Assembly (NCBI RefSeq): GCF_014207905.1
Contig: NZ_JACHLB010000001.1
Location: 310,001 to 374,000, forward strand
Direction of reading: 5' to 3'
DNA length: 64,000 nucleotides
Source: Flavobacterium notoginsengisoli
GTDB lineage: Bacteria; Bacteroidota; Bacteroidia; Flavobacteriales; Flavobacteriaceae
Made by a program: the position numbers and the translations under genes. This document shows positions 44,216 through 53,501 of this stretch, piece by piece (the stretch's first letter is position 1; each line of letters opens with the position of its first letter). The notes under the pieces are model-generated. The model was given only the letters and a program-made list of their open reading frames with translations. It searched no databases and had not been told where the DNA came from.

Positions 44216-47200
44216 TTGACTAATACTGATAATCTAGGTTATATAGCAAGATCAATTATTTGGATTGCCAGTAATGGTTCTATTGGTTCAACAAATATTA
44301 CCATTAAAAATAGCAATTTGCGTTTTGCAAATCGTAATTCAGGCAGTACGCTTTTAACTGGAGTTTATTCAGGAAGCAATAGCCTTGGAGGCGATAATAA
44401 TATAGCTGAGAACACGAATAATGGTGCTAATTCCAACATTTCAATTATCAACAATGAAACATTCAATGTTAAAGACGGAATTAACATTAATGGAAATGCT
44501 ACTACAGCAAATTCTCCTACAGGATGGAAAATACAAGGAAATAAAATTGGGACTACAACCGTTGCAGAAAAGCCAATTAGAGGAATTTATCTATCTAATG
44601 CTTTAAATTATGAAATTTCAGGAAATACAATTTCTGGGATTAGAAATACTGTTAATGACGGAAACGATTGTGCTGCTGTTGTTTCGTTAGGAAGTAGTGC
44701 AGGAACTATTTCAAGCAACTATATTACTGATATTGCTAATGAACAACATAACAATTCTAAATATTCAGCAGGGATCCTTGTAAAAACAACTGGAACTACA
44801 AACATTACTAATAATATTATTAGTAATGTCTATAATACTACTGCAGATTCAAATAATTACAACTATTATAACAGAGCTCATAACATTTTCATTTATTCAG
44901 GAAGTGCAACTAACGTATATTACAACACTCTTATCGCAAGTGGAGCACCATCTGGAACAAATAGTGCTTCTTGTTTATACACTCAGGGAGGTTCTGGAAT
45001 TAATATAAAAAACAACATTTTTGTAAATCAACAATCTAATGAGCAATATGCTATATTCCTAAATGGAGGAACATTAGGACAAATCAGCAATAATGATTAT
45101 TATGTTAATAGTAGCACTAATAAATTCTTAAACAGAATATCAAGTACTCTTTATACAGCTACTACAGCCGGAACTGTACCTGCAGCTTGGAATTCAGCTG
45201 TAGGAGATTCAGCTTCTCAGACTTTTCTACCAACATTTGTTGCACCAGGAACAGATTATCATATACAAGATGTTACAGTTAACAACAACTTAACTGGGGT
45301 AGCAATTGCAGGCATTACAACAGATATTGATGGAGATACAAGAGTAAAACCTTACATAGGCGCTGACGAGGTTGTAAAATGTGTACCAGCAGGAGATCAA
45401 ACTTCTTTCGGTTCTGAATCTTGGATTGGATATGTTTACAGCTTTACAGGAAACACTGCTCCAAACCCAGCATATAATACTCTACCAACTGGAACAACTT
45501 ATTTAGGAACGGTTACAGAAAGCACAAGAAATTTTGACAGAAATGTTGATACTGGTGCAGTAAATGGTGTTACAAGAAATTTTTGTGATACAGCGCCAAC
45601 AGACCGATTCTTTGTAAGATATAAAATGACTGCAAATATTGCTGAAATAGGTCAATACAACTTTACGATTGGTAGTGATGATGGAGTTAGACTTTATATC
45701 GATGGTGTTAAAGTTCTTGAGCGTTGGAATCAGCATAGCTATACTGTAGACGCATTTTTATATAATTTCACTACAACGGGTAATCATCAATTTATTTTAG
45801 AATATTTTGAGGTAGATGGTTCATCACGTGTCGCAATTTCATTTGGTGCAGTAAAAGGCGACCAAGCACTTCCTTATGGAAATAATGTTTGGAACGTTTA
45901 TGGTTTAACGAAAAACGATTTAAATCTAAGCAACACGGTATATGCAGGATATTATGTAGATTCTAATGTTAATGTAAATTCAAAAACATACTGGGATGCA
46001 GACAAATCTCCTTCTTCTGCAACAAATTGGCAGGGAGCACCAATACCAAATGATAACTTTACAGTTTCTTACAGACGTCAAGGTTTTCCTTGTGGAACTT
46101 ATAGAATTGAGCTTGCAAACTCAGATGATGCAACTCAAATTTATTTAAACGACAATCTAATATTTACACAAGCTGGATATACAAATACTCCTGCTTACAT
46201 TAATGGTACAACTACATATATTCTAAATAGCACTTCTAAAATCGAAGTTCGTTTAAGAGAAGACGGAGGAAATGCCAACGTTGGTGTTAATTTTGTTAGA
46301 GTATTGACAACTTATACTGGATCTGAAACAGTTAATTCAAATACTTCAATTGTAATTAGTTCGCCAACCGTAACTTTAGGTTCAGACATTCAGGTTTGTT
46401 CTTGTACAGTTAATTCAGGTTCTACTTTTAATATTCCAAGCGACAGAACTTTAACTGTTGATGAAGATATAAATGTACTTGGAACAGGAAAACTTGCAAT
46501 ACTAAGTGGAGGATCTCTTCTTCAGACTTCTACAAGCAAAACAATGTATACTGGAAATGCGACGACGTCATTTGAAGTTCAAAGAACGACAAATGTAAGA
46601 CGTATGGATGCAACATATTGGTCAATGCCTGTTACAAATGCAGCTTTTACCATGGCTACTTTGTCTCCGAATACCTTACTTGACAAATATTATTGGTATG
46701 ATCCTAATTCATCATGGACTGTTAATCTTAACGGAACAATGCCGATGGAAGTTGGAAAAGGTTATAATATAAGAGCTCCACAACCTTATGATACTAATGT
46801 AGCTGCACCATTTACCGGTGTATTTAAAGGAATTCCTAATAATGGTGATATTGCTCCCGTTGTGATAGCAAACAAATTCAATTTAGTAGGTAATCCTTAT
46901 CCTTCAGCTATAAGCGCAACGGCTTTGATTAATGGAAATACAAACTTAGGAACACTTTATTTTTGGACTCATAACTCATCTCCGGTATTAAACCCAAGTG
47001 ATGGAAAATATTATTACAACAATGCCGACTTTGCAGCATTTAATCTAACAGGATTTACTGGAACAAGTTCGGGAGCAACGTTAAACGGACAGCCTTTTGA
47101 AGGATATATCGCAGCAGGACAAGGATTTTTGGCAAAACCAAAAACAGGAACTTTAACTTTCAACAATACAATGCGTATTGCCAATAAGAACAAACAATTC

Positions 47201-47905
47201 TATAAATCTAATGACTCAGGTGAATTAGAGAGAAATCGTTTGTGGTTGAATTTATCTAATGATCTAGGTGCATTCAAACAAATTTTAGTTGGATACATTG
47301 AAGGAGCTACGAATAGCTTTGATATTAACTATGATGCCAATACTTTGGGTTCTAATAGCAGTGCTGATTTTTACAGTATCAACGAATCGAACAATATGAC
47401 TATTCAAGGACGTGAACTTCCTTTTGACAATAAAGACATTGTTCCTTTGGGATACAAGGCAGCAACTGCAGGAGAATATACCATTTCAATTGATCATGCC
47501 GACGGAATTTTTGATACTCAAGAGGTTTATCTAGAAGATCTAACAACTGGTAAAACAGTAAGCTTACGTACTGAAAATTATAAATTCACGACAGAAGCCG
47601 GAACATTTGCAAATCGTTTCAATCTTCGTTATACTTCTAAAACATTAGGAACTGGAGATTTTGAAAATGCAGAAAATGCAGTTATGATTTCAGTAAAATC
47701 AAAAATCGTAAAGGTTACTGCTACTCAAGAAAACATAAAAGAAGTGCAGATTTACAATATCGGAGGTCAATTAGTTTACAATAAAAACAAAGTTGATTCG
47801 AATGAATTACAAATAACAAATTTACCATCTGGTAATCAAGTTTTAGTAGTTAAAGTTGTTTTAGAAAACGGCTCAGAAGTTTCTAAAAAAATTATCTTTA
47901 ATTAA
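44216..47905 (+). CDS. Main part of frameshifted giant surface protein: beta-helix, PA14-like domain, type C-like module
   Basis: This frame of 1229 residues (open from 44207; its own start would be a weak TTG at 44216) lacks a signal peptide by itself. It holds right-handed beta-helix repeats (about 1-390), a PA14/GLEYA-type domain (about 395-545, IGSDDGVRLYIDGVKVLERW), a second similar domain (about 600-700), a linker and the shared module (about 795-1229: RRMDATYWSMPV, VGNPYPSAISAT, TLYFWTHNSSPV, ending SEVSKKIIFN). PA14 domains often bind glycans. Without the first fragment it could not be exported, so the frameshift is either a base-call error or phase-off state. Confidence 0.85.
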   Translation: MTNTDNLGYIARSIIWIASNGSIGSTNITIKNSNLRFANRNSGSTLLTGVYSGSNSLGGDNNIAENTNNGANSNISIINNETFNVKDGININGNATTANSPTGWKIQGNKIGTTTVAEKPIRGIYLSNALNYEISGNTISGIRNTVNDGNDCAAVVSLGSSAGTISSNYITDIANEQHNNSKYSAGILVKTTGTTNITNNIISNVYNTTADSNNYNYYNRAHNIFIYSGSATNVYYNTLIASGAPSGTNSASCLYTQGGSGINIKNNIFVNQQSNEQYAIFLNGGTLGQISNNDYYVNSSTNKFLNRISSTLYTATTAGTVPAAWNSAVGDSASQTFLPTFVAPGTDYHIQDVTVNNNLTGVAIAGITTDIDGDTRVKPYIGADEVVKCVPAGDQTSFGSESWIGYVYSFTGNTAPNPAYNTLPTGTTYLGTVTESTRNFDRNVDTGAVNGVTRNFCDTAPTDRFFVRYKMTANIAEIGQYNFTIGSDDGVRLYIDGVKVLERWNQHSYTVDAFLYNFTTTGNHQFILEYFEVDGSSRVAISFGAVKGDQALPYGNNVWNVYGLTKNDLNLSNTVYAGYYVDSNVNVNSKTYWDADKSPSSATNWQGAPIPNDNFTVSYRRQGFPCGTYRIELANSDDATQIYLNDNLIFTQAGYTNTPAYINGTTTYILNSTSKIEVRLREDGGNANVGVNFVRVLTTYTGSETVNSNTSIVISSPTVTLGSDIQVCSCTVNSGSTFNIPSDRTLTVDEDINVLGTGKLAILSGGSLLQTSTSKTMYTGNATTSFEVQRTTNVRRMDATYWSMPVTNAAFTMATLSPNTLLDKYYWYDPNSSWTVNLNGTMPMEVGKGYNIRAPQPYDTNVAAPFTGVFKGIPNNGDIAPVVIANKFNLVGNPYPSAISATALINGNTNLGTLYFWTHNSSPVLNPSDGKYYYNNADFAAFNLTGFTGTSSGATLNGQPFEGYIAAGQGFLAKPKTGTLTFNNTMRIANKNKQFYKSNDSGELERNRLWLNLSNDLGAFKQILVGYIEGATNSFDINYDANTLGSNSSADFYSINESNNMTIQGRELPFDNKDIVPLGYKAATAGEYTISIDHADGIFDTQEVYLEDLTTGKTVSLRTENYKFTTEAGTFANRFNLRYTSKTLGTGDFENAENAVMISVKSKIVKVTATQENIKEVQIYNIGGQLVYNKNKVDSNELQITNLPSGNQVLVVKVVLENGSEVSKKIIFN

Positions 47906-47908
47906 TTA

Positions 47909-47950
47909 AAAAAAGAAAAACCCATCGTAACTGATGGGTTTTTCTTTTTT
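47909..47950. terminator. Bidirectional terminator
   Basis: An 18-bp perfect stem (AAAAAAGAAAAACCCATC, 47909-47926, with 47933-47950) around GTAACT. It is shared by the surface-protein gene and the convergent membrane-protein gene. Confidence 0.9.
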
Positions 47951-48563
47951 ATTCTTCTTTCAATTCGTCTATTACTTTTCTGATTTCCTTAGCGTATTTT
48001 CCATAAAAATATTGCACCCACCATTCTAAAGCCAGTCCCATAAATAAGATACTAAATGTAACTACAGCAAAAACACTTATTAATTGTGAATTAGTAAATT
48101 CTGTAAGTTGAAAATTAGGGGCTTTTGAAAACTCATTGTACAAAAAGCCGATTAAAAATAAAACTATAAAAGGAGTCAGAGCAAATCCGAAGGTTTTATA
48201 TAATTCCATATTCAATTTTACGTCAAAATAGGTTTCATACAAACTATCTTTTGTTTTTAATGTAATCTTGTTTAGTCTCTTATAAAAAATATAAAGCTTA
48301 ACCAAATAGTACACACAAACGGCAACAAATATGCTAAACATTAAGTAAAAAGGAGCAATCCATTTTTCTGGAAAAGCATATGCATAAGGCGTAAAAGCCA
48401 TTAATAAAACTGCTACTGTCTGCATTATAAGCTCATTCTTTAGATTTTTTCTAATCTTATCTAAAGGTGTATTGGCCGAATTAATTTTTTCTAAATTATC
48501 TGGAAGAACAACATTTTCATTCTTTTCGTTATTCCATGCGTTTTGTATATCGTTAAAATCCAT
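47949..48563 (-). CDS. Membrane protein, putative anti-sigma-type partner of the ECF sigma factor
   Basis: The 204-residue product has a soluble N-terminus (about 1-45), two close membrane segments (about 46-92) and two more (about 120-142 and 160-185). It overlaps the 3' end of the sigma-factor gene by 11 bp, the usual place for an anti-sigma factor, but no ZAS or FecR motif is visible. The role is inferred from position only. Confidence 0.7.
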   Translation of the reverse strand: MDFNDIQNAWNNEKNENVVLPDNLEKINSANTPLDKIRKNLKNELIMQTVAVLLMAFTPYAYAFPEKWIAPFYLMFSIFVAVCVYYLVKLYIFYKRLNKITLKTKDSLYETYFDVKLNMELYKTFGFALTPFIVLFLIGFLYNEFSKAPNFQLTEFTNSQLISVFAVVTFSILFMGLALEWWVQYFYGKYAKEIRKVIDELKEE

Positions 48564-49056
48564 ATCCCTGATTTTTAATTATTTCTTTTAATTTTTCTTT
48601 TGCTCGGTTTAGTTTCACTCTTGCATTTCCTTCTGAAATTCCTAGATTTTCACCAATTTCTTTATGAGAGAAACCTTCTAACTGATAAAAGATAATTGCC
48701 TTATCAATTTTTTCGAGTTTTTGTACTGCTTTATAAAAATGATCCAGCTGACTTTCCTTGATATGTGAATCGCCTTCCTCTTCTTTAATATTTTCCGAAG
48801 CAATTTCATATTTGTCAACCTTTCGTTTTTCTTTTCTGAGAAAAACGATAGCAGTATTTACCGCAACCCGATACATCCAGGTCGAAAACTGACTTTCGTT
48901 TCGAAATGTTTCATACGACTTCCAAAGCTGACAAACAATTTCCTGAAATAAATCTTGCTGATCGTCATAATTATCCATGTACATTTTTGAAACCTTGTAC
49001 AGAATACCTTTATGACTTTCTATCCGATTTAAAAACTCTTGCTCTTTTTCTTTCAA
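48553..49056 (-). CDS. ECF-type RNA polymerase sigma factor
   Basis: The 167-residue product has a sigma-70 region 2 (DDQQDLFQEIVCQLWKS, FSTWMYRVAVNTAI) and a region 4 helix-turn-helix (LEGFSHKEIGENLGISEGNA, RVKLNRAKEKL). Region 3 is absent, as usual for ECF factors. It begins 7 bp after the TraB/GumN-like gene and overlaps the following membrane-protein gene. The operon suggests a membrane or stress response regulated by the overlapping partner. Confidence 0.95.
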   Translation of the reverse strand: MKEKEQEFLNRIESHKGILYKVSKMYMDNYDDQQDLFQEIVCQLWKSYETFRNESQFSTWMYRVAVNTAIVFLRKEKRKVDKYEIASENIKEEEGDSHIKESQLDHFYKAVQKLEKIDKAIIFYQLEGFSHKEIGENLGISEGNARVKLNRAKEKLKEIIKNQGYGF

Positions 49057-49063
49057 AATAGTT

Positions 49064-49927
49064 TTAATTCATTACTGGTTTTACAATATATCCTGCCTTT
49101 CTTAATAAATTAATTACTCCAAACTCTCCACCCAAATGCCCCGCGCCTACTGCAAAAAATACACTTTCTGTTTTCATCATCTGTGGCATCTCTTTAATCC
49201 AGTTCAAATTTCTTTGATCTAGAATCATCTTTCTAGTTTTTTCGCTTGTAAATTTTTTATCGGTTACGTTATTATACAAATCATCAATGTTTTCACTTTT
49301 ATATGAAGCTACTAATTTATCCGTTTCATTTTGATTTGATTCACTTAACATTTGAATCATTTCATCATTTGTATAAGCATTTCCAAGAATTGAAAGTTGC
49401 GATTTTACTGTTTCTAAACCGCCAATTTGAATATTTCTTTTCTTTGCCATTTCAATAAATTCCATCTCATACAGCTTTATATCTGCACATCCGAAAGTTT
49501 TCATAGAAATTAAACTCATTACGGTCATTAAACTAAAATTATCCACTTGCTGCACAGTCATTCCAGTTTTAGTTTTTAAAATTTCATCCAATTTAGACAA
49601 ATGTTCTGGACTTAATAATTTGCTTAAAGGCTCTTTTCCCATTGCCATTTTCTGCATGTCTGCCATTTCTGACGGATCAGCAAAGTTGATTTCTAAAACT
49701 AATTTATTAGATGCATCGAACGCTTTTTTTGTTTTTTCTGAAAGAAAATAATCCGGCGAACAAATCATATGAACTGTTCCATATAGATAAGACGGTTTTG
49801 TCAATCCATTTCCTGAAACTTCCCATAAAAGTGAATTTTCAAGTTTTGGAGATTTTGTCTGCGCTTGAACAGAAGAACTAAATACAATTGCGATTACTGC
49901 TATTACTGATTTGATTAGATTTTTCAT
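49064..49927 (-). CDS. TraB/GumN family protein
   Basis: The 287-residue product has a signal peptide (cut near SVQAQ) and the family motifs YLYGTVHM, LVLEINFAD, an internal RNLNWIKEM and FFAVGAGHLGGEFGVINLL. The Gly/His motifs may form a metalloprotease-like site, as proposed for the TraB/Tiki superfamily. It is first in an operon with the ECF sigma factor and its presumed partner; the link in function is unknown. Confidence 0.9.
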   Translation of the reverse strand: MKNLIKSVIAVIAIVFSSSVQAQTKSPKLENSLLWEVSGNGLTKPSYLYGTVHMICSPDYFLSEKTKKAFDASNKLVLEINFADPSEMADMQKMAMGKEPLSKLLSPEHLSKLDEILKTKTGMTVQQVDNFSLMTVMSLISMKTFGCADIKLYEMEFIEMAKKRNIQIGGLETVKSQLSILGNAYTNDEMIQMLSESNQNETDKLVASYKSENIDDLYNNVTDKKFTSEKTRKMILDQRNLNWIKEMPQMMKTESVFFAVGAGHLGGEFGVINLLRKAGYIVKPVMN

Positions 49928-49998
49928 TTTGTTGATTGTTTTAAAGTGATTATTTGATTGATTTTGATTGACTCTTTTGATGACTGAAACTCCTTAGT

Positions 49999-50193
49999 TT
50001 ATTTACTATATTTTTTTCGTTGCCATGAAGCAGCAGATGCTACAAACAAACAAAGCGTGATTAAAAGAAGTTCTTTATTAGGTTTTCCTAACATAAAATG
50101 ATTTGCTACAGCATACCCAAAACCTACAGAGGTTAAAAAAGTAAAAATAAAATTGAAAATTTTTTCGCTTATTGATGTTGATTGTGTTTTCAT
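49999..50193 (-). CDS. Small two-helix membrane protein, unknown
   Basis: The 64-residue product has two hydrophobic segments (about 11-31 and 40-56) separated by a short loop (MLGKPNK) and a basic C-terminus (WQRKKYSK). It precedes the TraB/GumN gene by 71 bp on the same strand and may be the first gene of that operon. No family was recognised. Confidence 0.6.
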   Translation of the reverse strand: MKTQSTSISEKIFNFIFTFLTSVGFGYAVANHFMLGKPNKELLLITLCLFVASAASWQRKKYSK

Positions 50194-50355
50194 AATTGTT
50201 TTGGTTTATTTGATTACGACTCGTAAGTGACCAAACATTCAAAACGTTACAAAAAAATTTAAACTTTTTTCAAAACATCAGTAAATACTGGCATTCCGAA
50301 AGAAAAAAAATTCACTCTAAAAAAAAAAATAGGAAGTGAAAAATCAGCATTAGCA

Positions 50356-51492
50356 CTAAAAAATGAAATCTCGAAGTAATTCTAAAACTAAGTTAATTTC
50401 TTCTTGAGAATTATAGCTATGAATACAAAAACGCAAACGTTCTTGACCTTCTGGAACTCTCGGTGAAAGAATGGCTTGCACATCAAATCCTCTATCTTGA
50501 AGTAATTGAGCTAACTGTTTTACATTTTCATTTCCAGGAACAATAGCAGAATGTATCGCAGATTTACTATGAACGAACATTGGTTTTAAACCCAATAAAT
50601 TCTTCTGCTGATTAAAAAAAATGATGTTTTGACGAAGTTTTTCTCTAGCATCATTTTCTCTATCCAATTGCTGATACGAAATCAAAATAGTGGCAACCGC
50701 GTGAGGCGAGAGAGCAGTTGTGTACAAAAAGCTATTTGCAAAATTAATCAGGTAATTTCTAAGCTCGTTGCTTCCTAAAATTGCCGCTCCTTGACATCCT
50801 AAAGCTTTTCCAAAAGTTACAATTCGCGCAAAAATTCTATTATGTAATTGCAAATATTGCGTGAGTCCTTCACCTTTATTTCCAAAAACACCTAAACTGT
50901 GCGCTTCATCAACAATTAAATAGCAATTATATTTTTCTGAAAGCACAATCAATTCTTCCAAATTCGGACTATCGCCATCCATCGAAAAAATAGTTTCAGT
51001 TACAATGTAAATAGTAGTGTCTGGAAATTTAAGAATAAGACGTTCTAAATCTTCAAAGTCATTATGAATAAAAGAATGCGATTTGGCAGCCGAAAGAGAA
51101 ATTCCATCCTTTATAGATGCATGACACAATTCATCATACAAAACAACGTCGTTTTCTTGCGGTACAGCGCTAAAAAAGCCAATATTGGCATCGTAACCCG
51201 AATTAAAAATTAATGCCGCTTCTGAGTCATGAAATTCAGCGATAAAATTTTCTGTAATTGAATAAAGCGAATGGTTTCCAGAAATTAACCTAGATCCTGT
51301 TGATCCATTTTGAAAAATTTCATTTTCCAGCAAATAAGCGTGGACATGTTTAAAAATATACTCTGATTTCGAAAATCCGATGTAATCATTTGAAGAAAAA
51401 TCAATCAAATTATTAAACACAGGCAATTTTCTAAACAGCTCTTCTTGTCTAGAATTTTCAATCTTTCTATTTAGACCTTCTGGTAATTCCAT
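50356..51492 (-). CDS. bioF: 8-amino-7-oxononanoate synthase-like PLP enzyme (BioF family)
   Basis: The 378-residue product belongs to the alpha-oxoamine synthase family: FSSNDYIGFS, GSTGSRLISGNHSLY, DELCHASIKDGISLS, IVTETIFSMDGD, IVDEAHSLGVFG and the PLP-Lys region VTFGKALGCQGA. BioF condenses pimeloyl-ACP with alanine in biotin synthesis. bioA, bioD and bioB are not next to it, so a related role cannot be excluded. The -7 box TAACTTTG (51505-51498, minus strand) is only five bases before the ATG, so the transcript is nearly leaderless. Confidence 0.85.
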   Translation of the reverse strand: MELPEGLNRKIENSRQEELFRKLPVFNNLIDFSSNDYIGFSKSEYIFKHVHAYLLENEIFQNGSTGSRLISGNHSLYSITENFIAEFHDSEAALIFNSGYDANIGFFSAVPQENDVVLYDELCHASIKDGISLSAAKSHSFIHNDFEDLERLILKFPDTTIYIVTETIFSMDGDSPNLEELIVLSEKYNCYLIVDEAHSLGVFGNKGEGLTQYLQLHNRIFARIVTFGKALGCQGAAILGSNELRNYLINFANSFLYTTALSPHAVATILISYQQLDRENDAREKLRQNIIFFNQQKNLLGLKPMFVHSKSAIHSAIVPGNENVKQLAQLLQDRGFDVQAILSPRVPEGQERLRFCIHSYNSQEEINLVLELLRDFIF

Positions 51493-51592
51493 AAAAACAA
51501 AGTTAAAGAATAAAAATTTATCGTTTTAGATATTTTTATTATCGTTTATCAATAATTTTTATATATTTACATCGAACTAAAAACTAAAACTT

Positions 51593-52435
51593 ATGAAAAC
51601 CAATAATAGATTAATTACAATACTTTACATTATTTCGCGACTTACATTCAGATTTTCGCAACTCGTATTATTATTTGTTCTAATTTTTGAATGCATACCA
51701 AATGGCACTTTAGGAAGTTGGCGTTCAAATATGCATCACACAAAAGGATATAAAATAAATACCCAAATTCAATTAAACGTTCCCGATAGCGTAATTATAT
51801 ACAAAAGCAAAATAAACAAAAGTGCTGGTTACGTTTCTAAATCAGGAATAAAAGAATTTGATGACCATTTTGATGATCATTTTAATAGAGTAAAAAATGA
51901 CACTACATTAAAAAAAACATATCAGATAAACACTTTTGAAATCTATAATAAAAATTTTGTCGATATTAAAAAAGAATTTAAAAACCTAAATATTCAAAAC
52001 ACAGATTCGACGGTAGAAATTATAATTAATCCAAAAGATTATTTTTTAAAATCAATTTTGATACTTAAAAACTATCTATACTTAATTATACTATTATTTG
52101 TTAGCTTTCAATGCATGCGTTTATTTAAAGAATTAAAAGATAACTTTGCATTTGATATGGTCCTAACTCAGAGAATTCAAAAAATAGGTTATTCACTTAT
52201 TGCTTTTCCTGTTCTAAACATGATCTTTTGCTATATTATAATGCAATATTTCACTAGAATTAATTATTATCATTATACCAATTCAATCTATGGCCAGGGA
52301 TATAATTTTATGAATCTAACTCCCCTTTTTGAATATAATTTACAAACTCTTTTTCTTGGATTAAGTTTAGTAGTTTTAGGCAAATTATTAAAGCACGGAT
52401 ACAATCTTCAAAACGAAAACGACTTAACAATATAA
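51593..52435 (+). CDS. DUF2975-type membrane protein
   Basis: The 280-residue product has an N-terminal membrane segment (about 15-35), a large extracytoplasmic soluble part (about 36-150, rich in Asp, Lys and Asn), and three later membrane segments (about 155-175, 195-220, 240-262). The gene is followed at 2 bp by a small XRE regulator, the characteristic pairing of DUF2975 proteins. Function is not known; such pairs behave like small membrane sensor-regulator modules. Confidence 0.8.
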   Translation: MKTNNRLITILYIISRLTFRFSQLVLLFVLIFECIPNGTLGSWRSNMHHTKGYKINTQIQLNVPDSVIIYKSKINKSAGYVSKSGIKEFDDHFDDHFNRVKNDTTLKKTYQINTFEIYNKNFVDIKKEFKNLNIQNTDSTVEIIINPKDYFLKSILILKNYLYLIILLFVSFQCMRLFKELKDNFAFDMVLTQRIQKIGYSLIAFPVLNMIFCYIIMQYFTRINYYHYTNSIYGQGYNFMNLTPLFEYNLQTLFLGLSLVVLGKLLKHGYNLQNENDLTI

Positions 52436-52437
52436 TT

Positions 52438-52650
52438 ATGCCAATCATTGTAAATCTCGACGTAATGCTTGCAAAAAGAAAGATGCGTTCAAACGAATTA
52501 GCAGAACGAATTGGCATTACAACAGCAAATCTTTCGATATTAAAAACAGGTAAAGCGAAAGCTATTCGTTTTTCAACTCTAGAGCTCATTTGTGAAATAC
52601 TCGAATGTCAGCCTGGAGATATAATGGAGTTTGTTAAGGAAGAAGAATAG
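52438..52650 (+). CDS. XRE-family helix-turn-helix regulator (YozG-like)
   Basis: The 70-residue product is a single Cro/C1-type HTH domain: VNLDVMLAKRKMRSNELAER, IGITTANLSILKTGKAKAIR, then STLELICEILECQPGDIM. It is translationally coupled to the DUF2975 gene (2-bp gap) and ends at a strong terminator. Confidence 0.9.
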   Translation: MPIIVNLDVMLAKRKMRSNELAERIGITTANLSILKTGKAKAIRFSTLELICEILECQPGDIMEFVKEEE

Positions 52651-52664
52651 CTAATATATTTATC

Positions 52665-52696
52665 AAAAGAGCAGATCGAATTGATCTGCTCTTTTT
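52665..52696. terminator. Bidirectional terminator
   Basis: AAAAGAGCAGATC (52665-52677) pairs with GATCTGCTCTTTT (52683-52695) around GAATT, between the XRE gene and the convergent SDR-like gene. Confidence 0.9.
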
Positions 52697-52706
52697 AATT
52701 TCCTTT

Positions 52707-53345
52707 TTATAAATTACTAATAAAAGGCGACTGACGCTTATATTTAGATTCAATCATTTCTCGAGCCACAAACTTTGAAATATCTACAGCTGAAATTTTA
52801 TCTCCTAAACAATCTTCTACATTTACTACTACTTCAGAACTATTGTCTGTAAACTCGATAAAAGGAACACGAACTTGCGTCCAATTCACGTCGCTTTTTT
52901 CCAAAAGTGTATATGCTTTTTGGCGATCTTCTTGAATTAACGGAAAATTACTTTTCATCCAATCTGTTGCCATAAGCGTTTTGGAACTCTTTTTATCGAA
53001 CGGAGTATCGATATTAAGCCCAGCTAGCAAAACATAACGGTCAATTCCATATTCTTTCATTGCCTTCAAAACATTTTCCGTTGTTTGATTTGCAACTAAA
53101 GGCTCATCTTTTCTTTGACCAATAGTACTTAACACAGCCTGACAATCTTTCAATAATATTTTTATAGATTCAAAATGAAGTGCATCGCCTTCGATAATTT
53201 CAATATTATTATTTTGGATATTGAATTTTTCAGGATTTCTAAGTAGAATTTTTAATTGAAATCCTTCATTCAACAAATGGTTTACAAGATAATTTCCTGT
53301 TTTCCCACCACCGCCAAGAATGGCAATTTTTGATATATTTTTCAT
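52707..53345 (-). CDS. NAD(P)-binding atypical short-chain dehydrogenase (NmrA-like)
   Basis: The 212-residue product has an N-terminal Rossmann motif (IAILGGGGKTGNYLV) and the atypical-SDR pattern AVLSTIGQRKDE, YVLLAGLNIDT and WTQVRVPFIEF. There is no YxxxK catalytic pair, so it may be a redox sensor or reductase acting on small substrates. It ends just before the convergent XRE gene's terminator. The promoter is at 53470-53501. Confidence 0.82.
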   Translation of the reverse strand: MKNISKIAILGGGGKTGNYLVNHLLNEGFQLKILLRNPEKFNIQNNNIEIIEGDALHFESIKILLKDCQAVLSTIGQRKDEPLVANQTTENVLKAMKEYGIDRYVLLAGLNIDTPFDKKSSKTLMATDWMKSNFPLIQEDRQKAYTLLEKSDVNWTQVRVPFIEFTDNSSEVVVNVEDCLGDKISAVDISKFVAREMIESKYKRQSPFISNL

Positions 53346-53469
53346 AAGTATTCTTCATAAAATTTGACATAAATAAGTTGCGCTTTATCAAACTAATAAA
53401 GCGGAAAAGACAAAAGCTTACTGAACTTTTATCACTATATCAATATTTTATAAAGAGATTTTAATACTT

Positions 53470-53501
53470 CAAAAGTAAAGAAATAAAAAAAGCCAGACAA
53501 A
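53470..53501 (-). promoter_or_regulatory. Promoter of the SDR-like gene, overlapping the atpC terminator
   Basis: On the minus strand, TTTG (53501-53498) is followed after 20 bases by TACTTTTG (53477-53470). The -33 box lies in the loop of the atpC terminator hairpin (53485-53515). Confidence 0.5.

Noticed and set aside
44204..44216. Programmed -1 ribosomal frameshift
   Set aside because: AAATTTA resembles a slippery heptamer but is not in the zero frame, and slippage would place tRNA-Lys on TAA. A single-base deletion is simpler.
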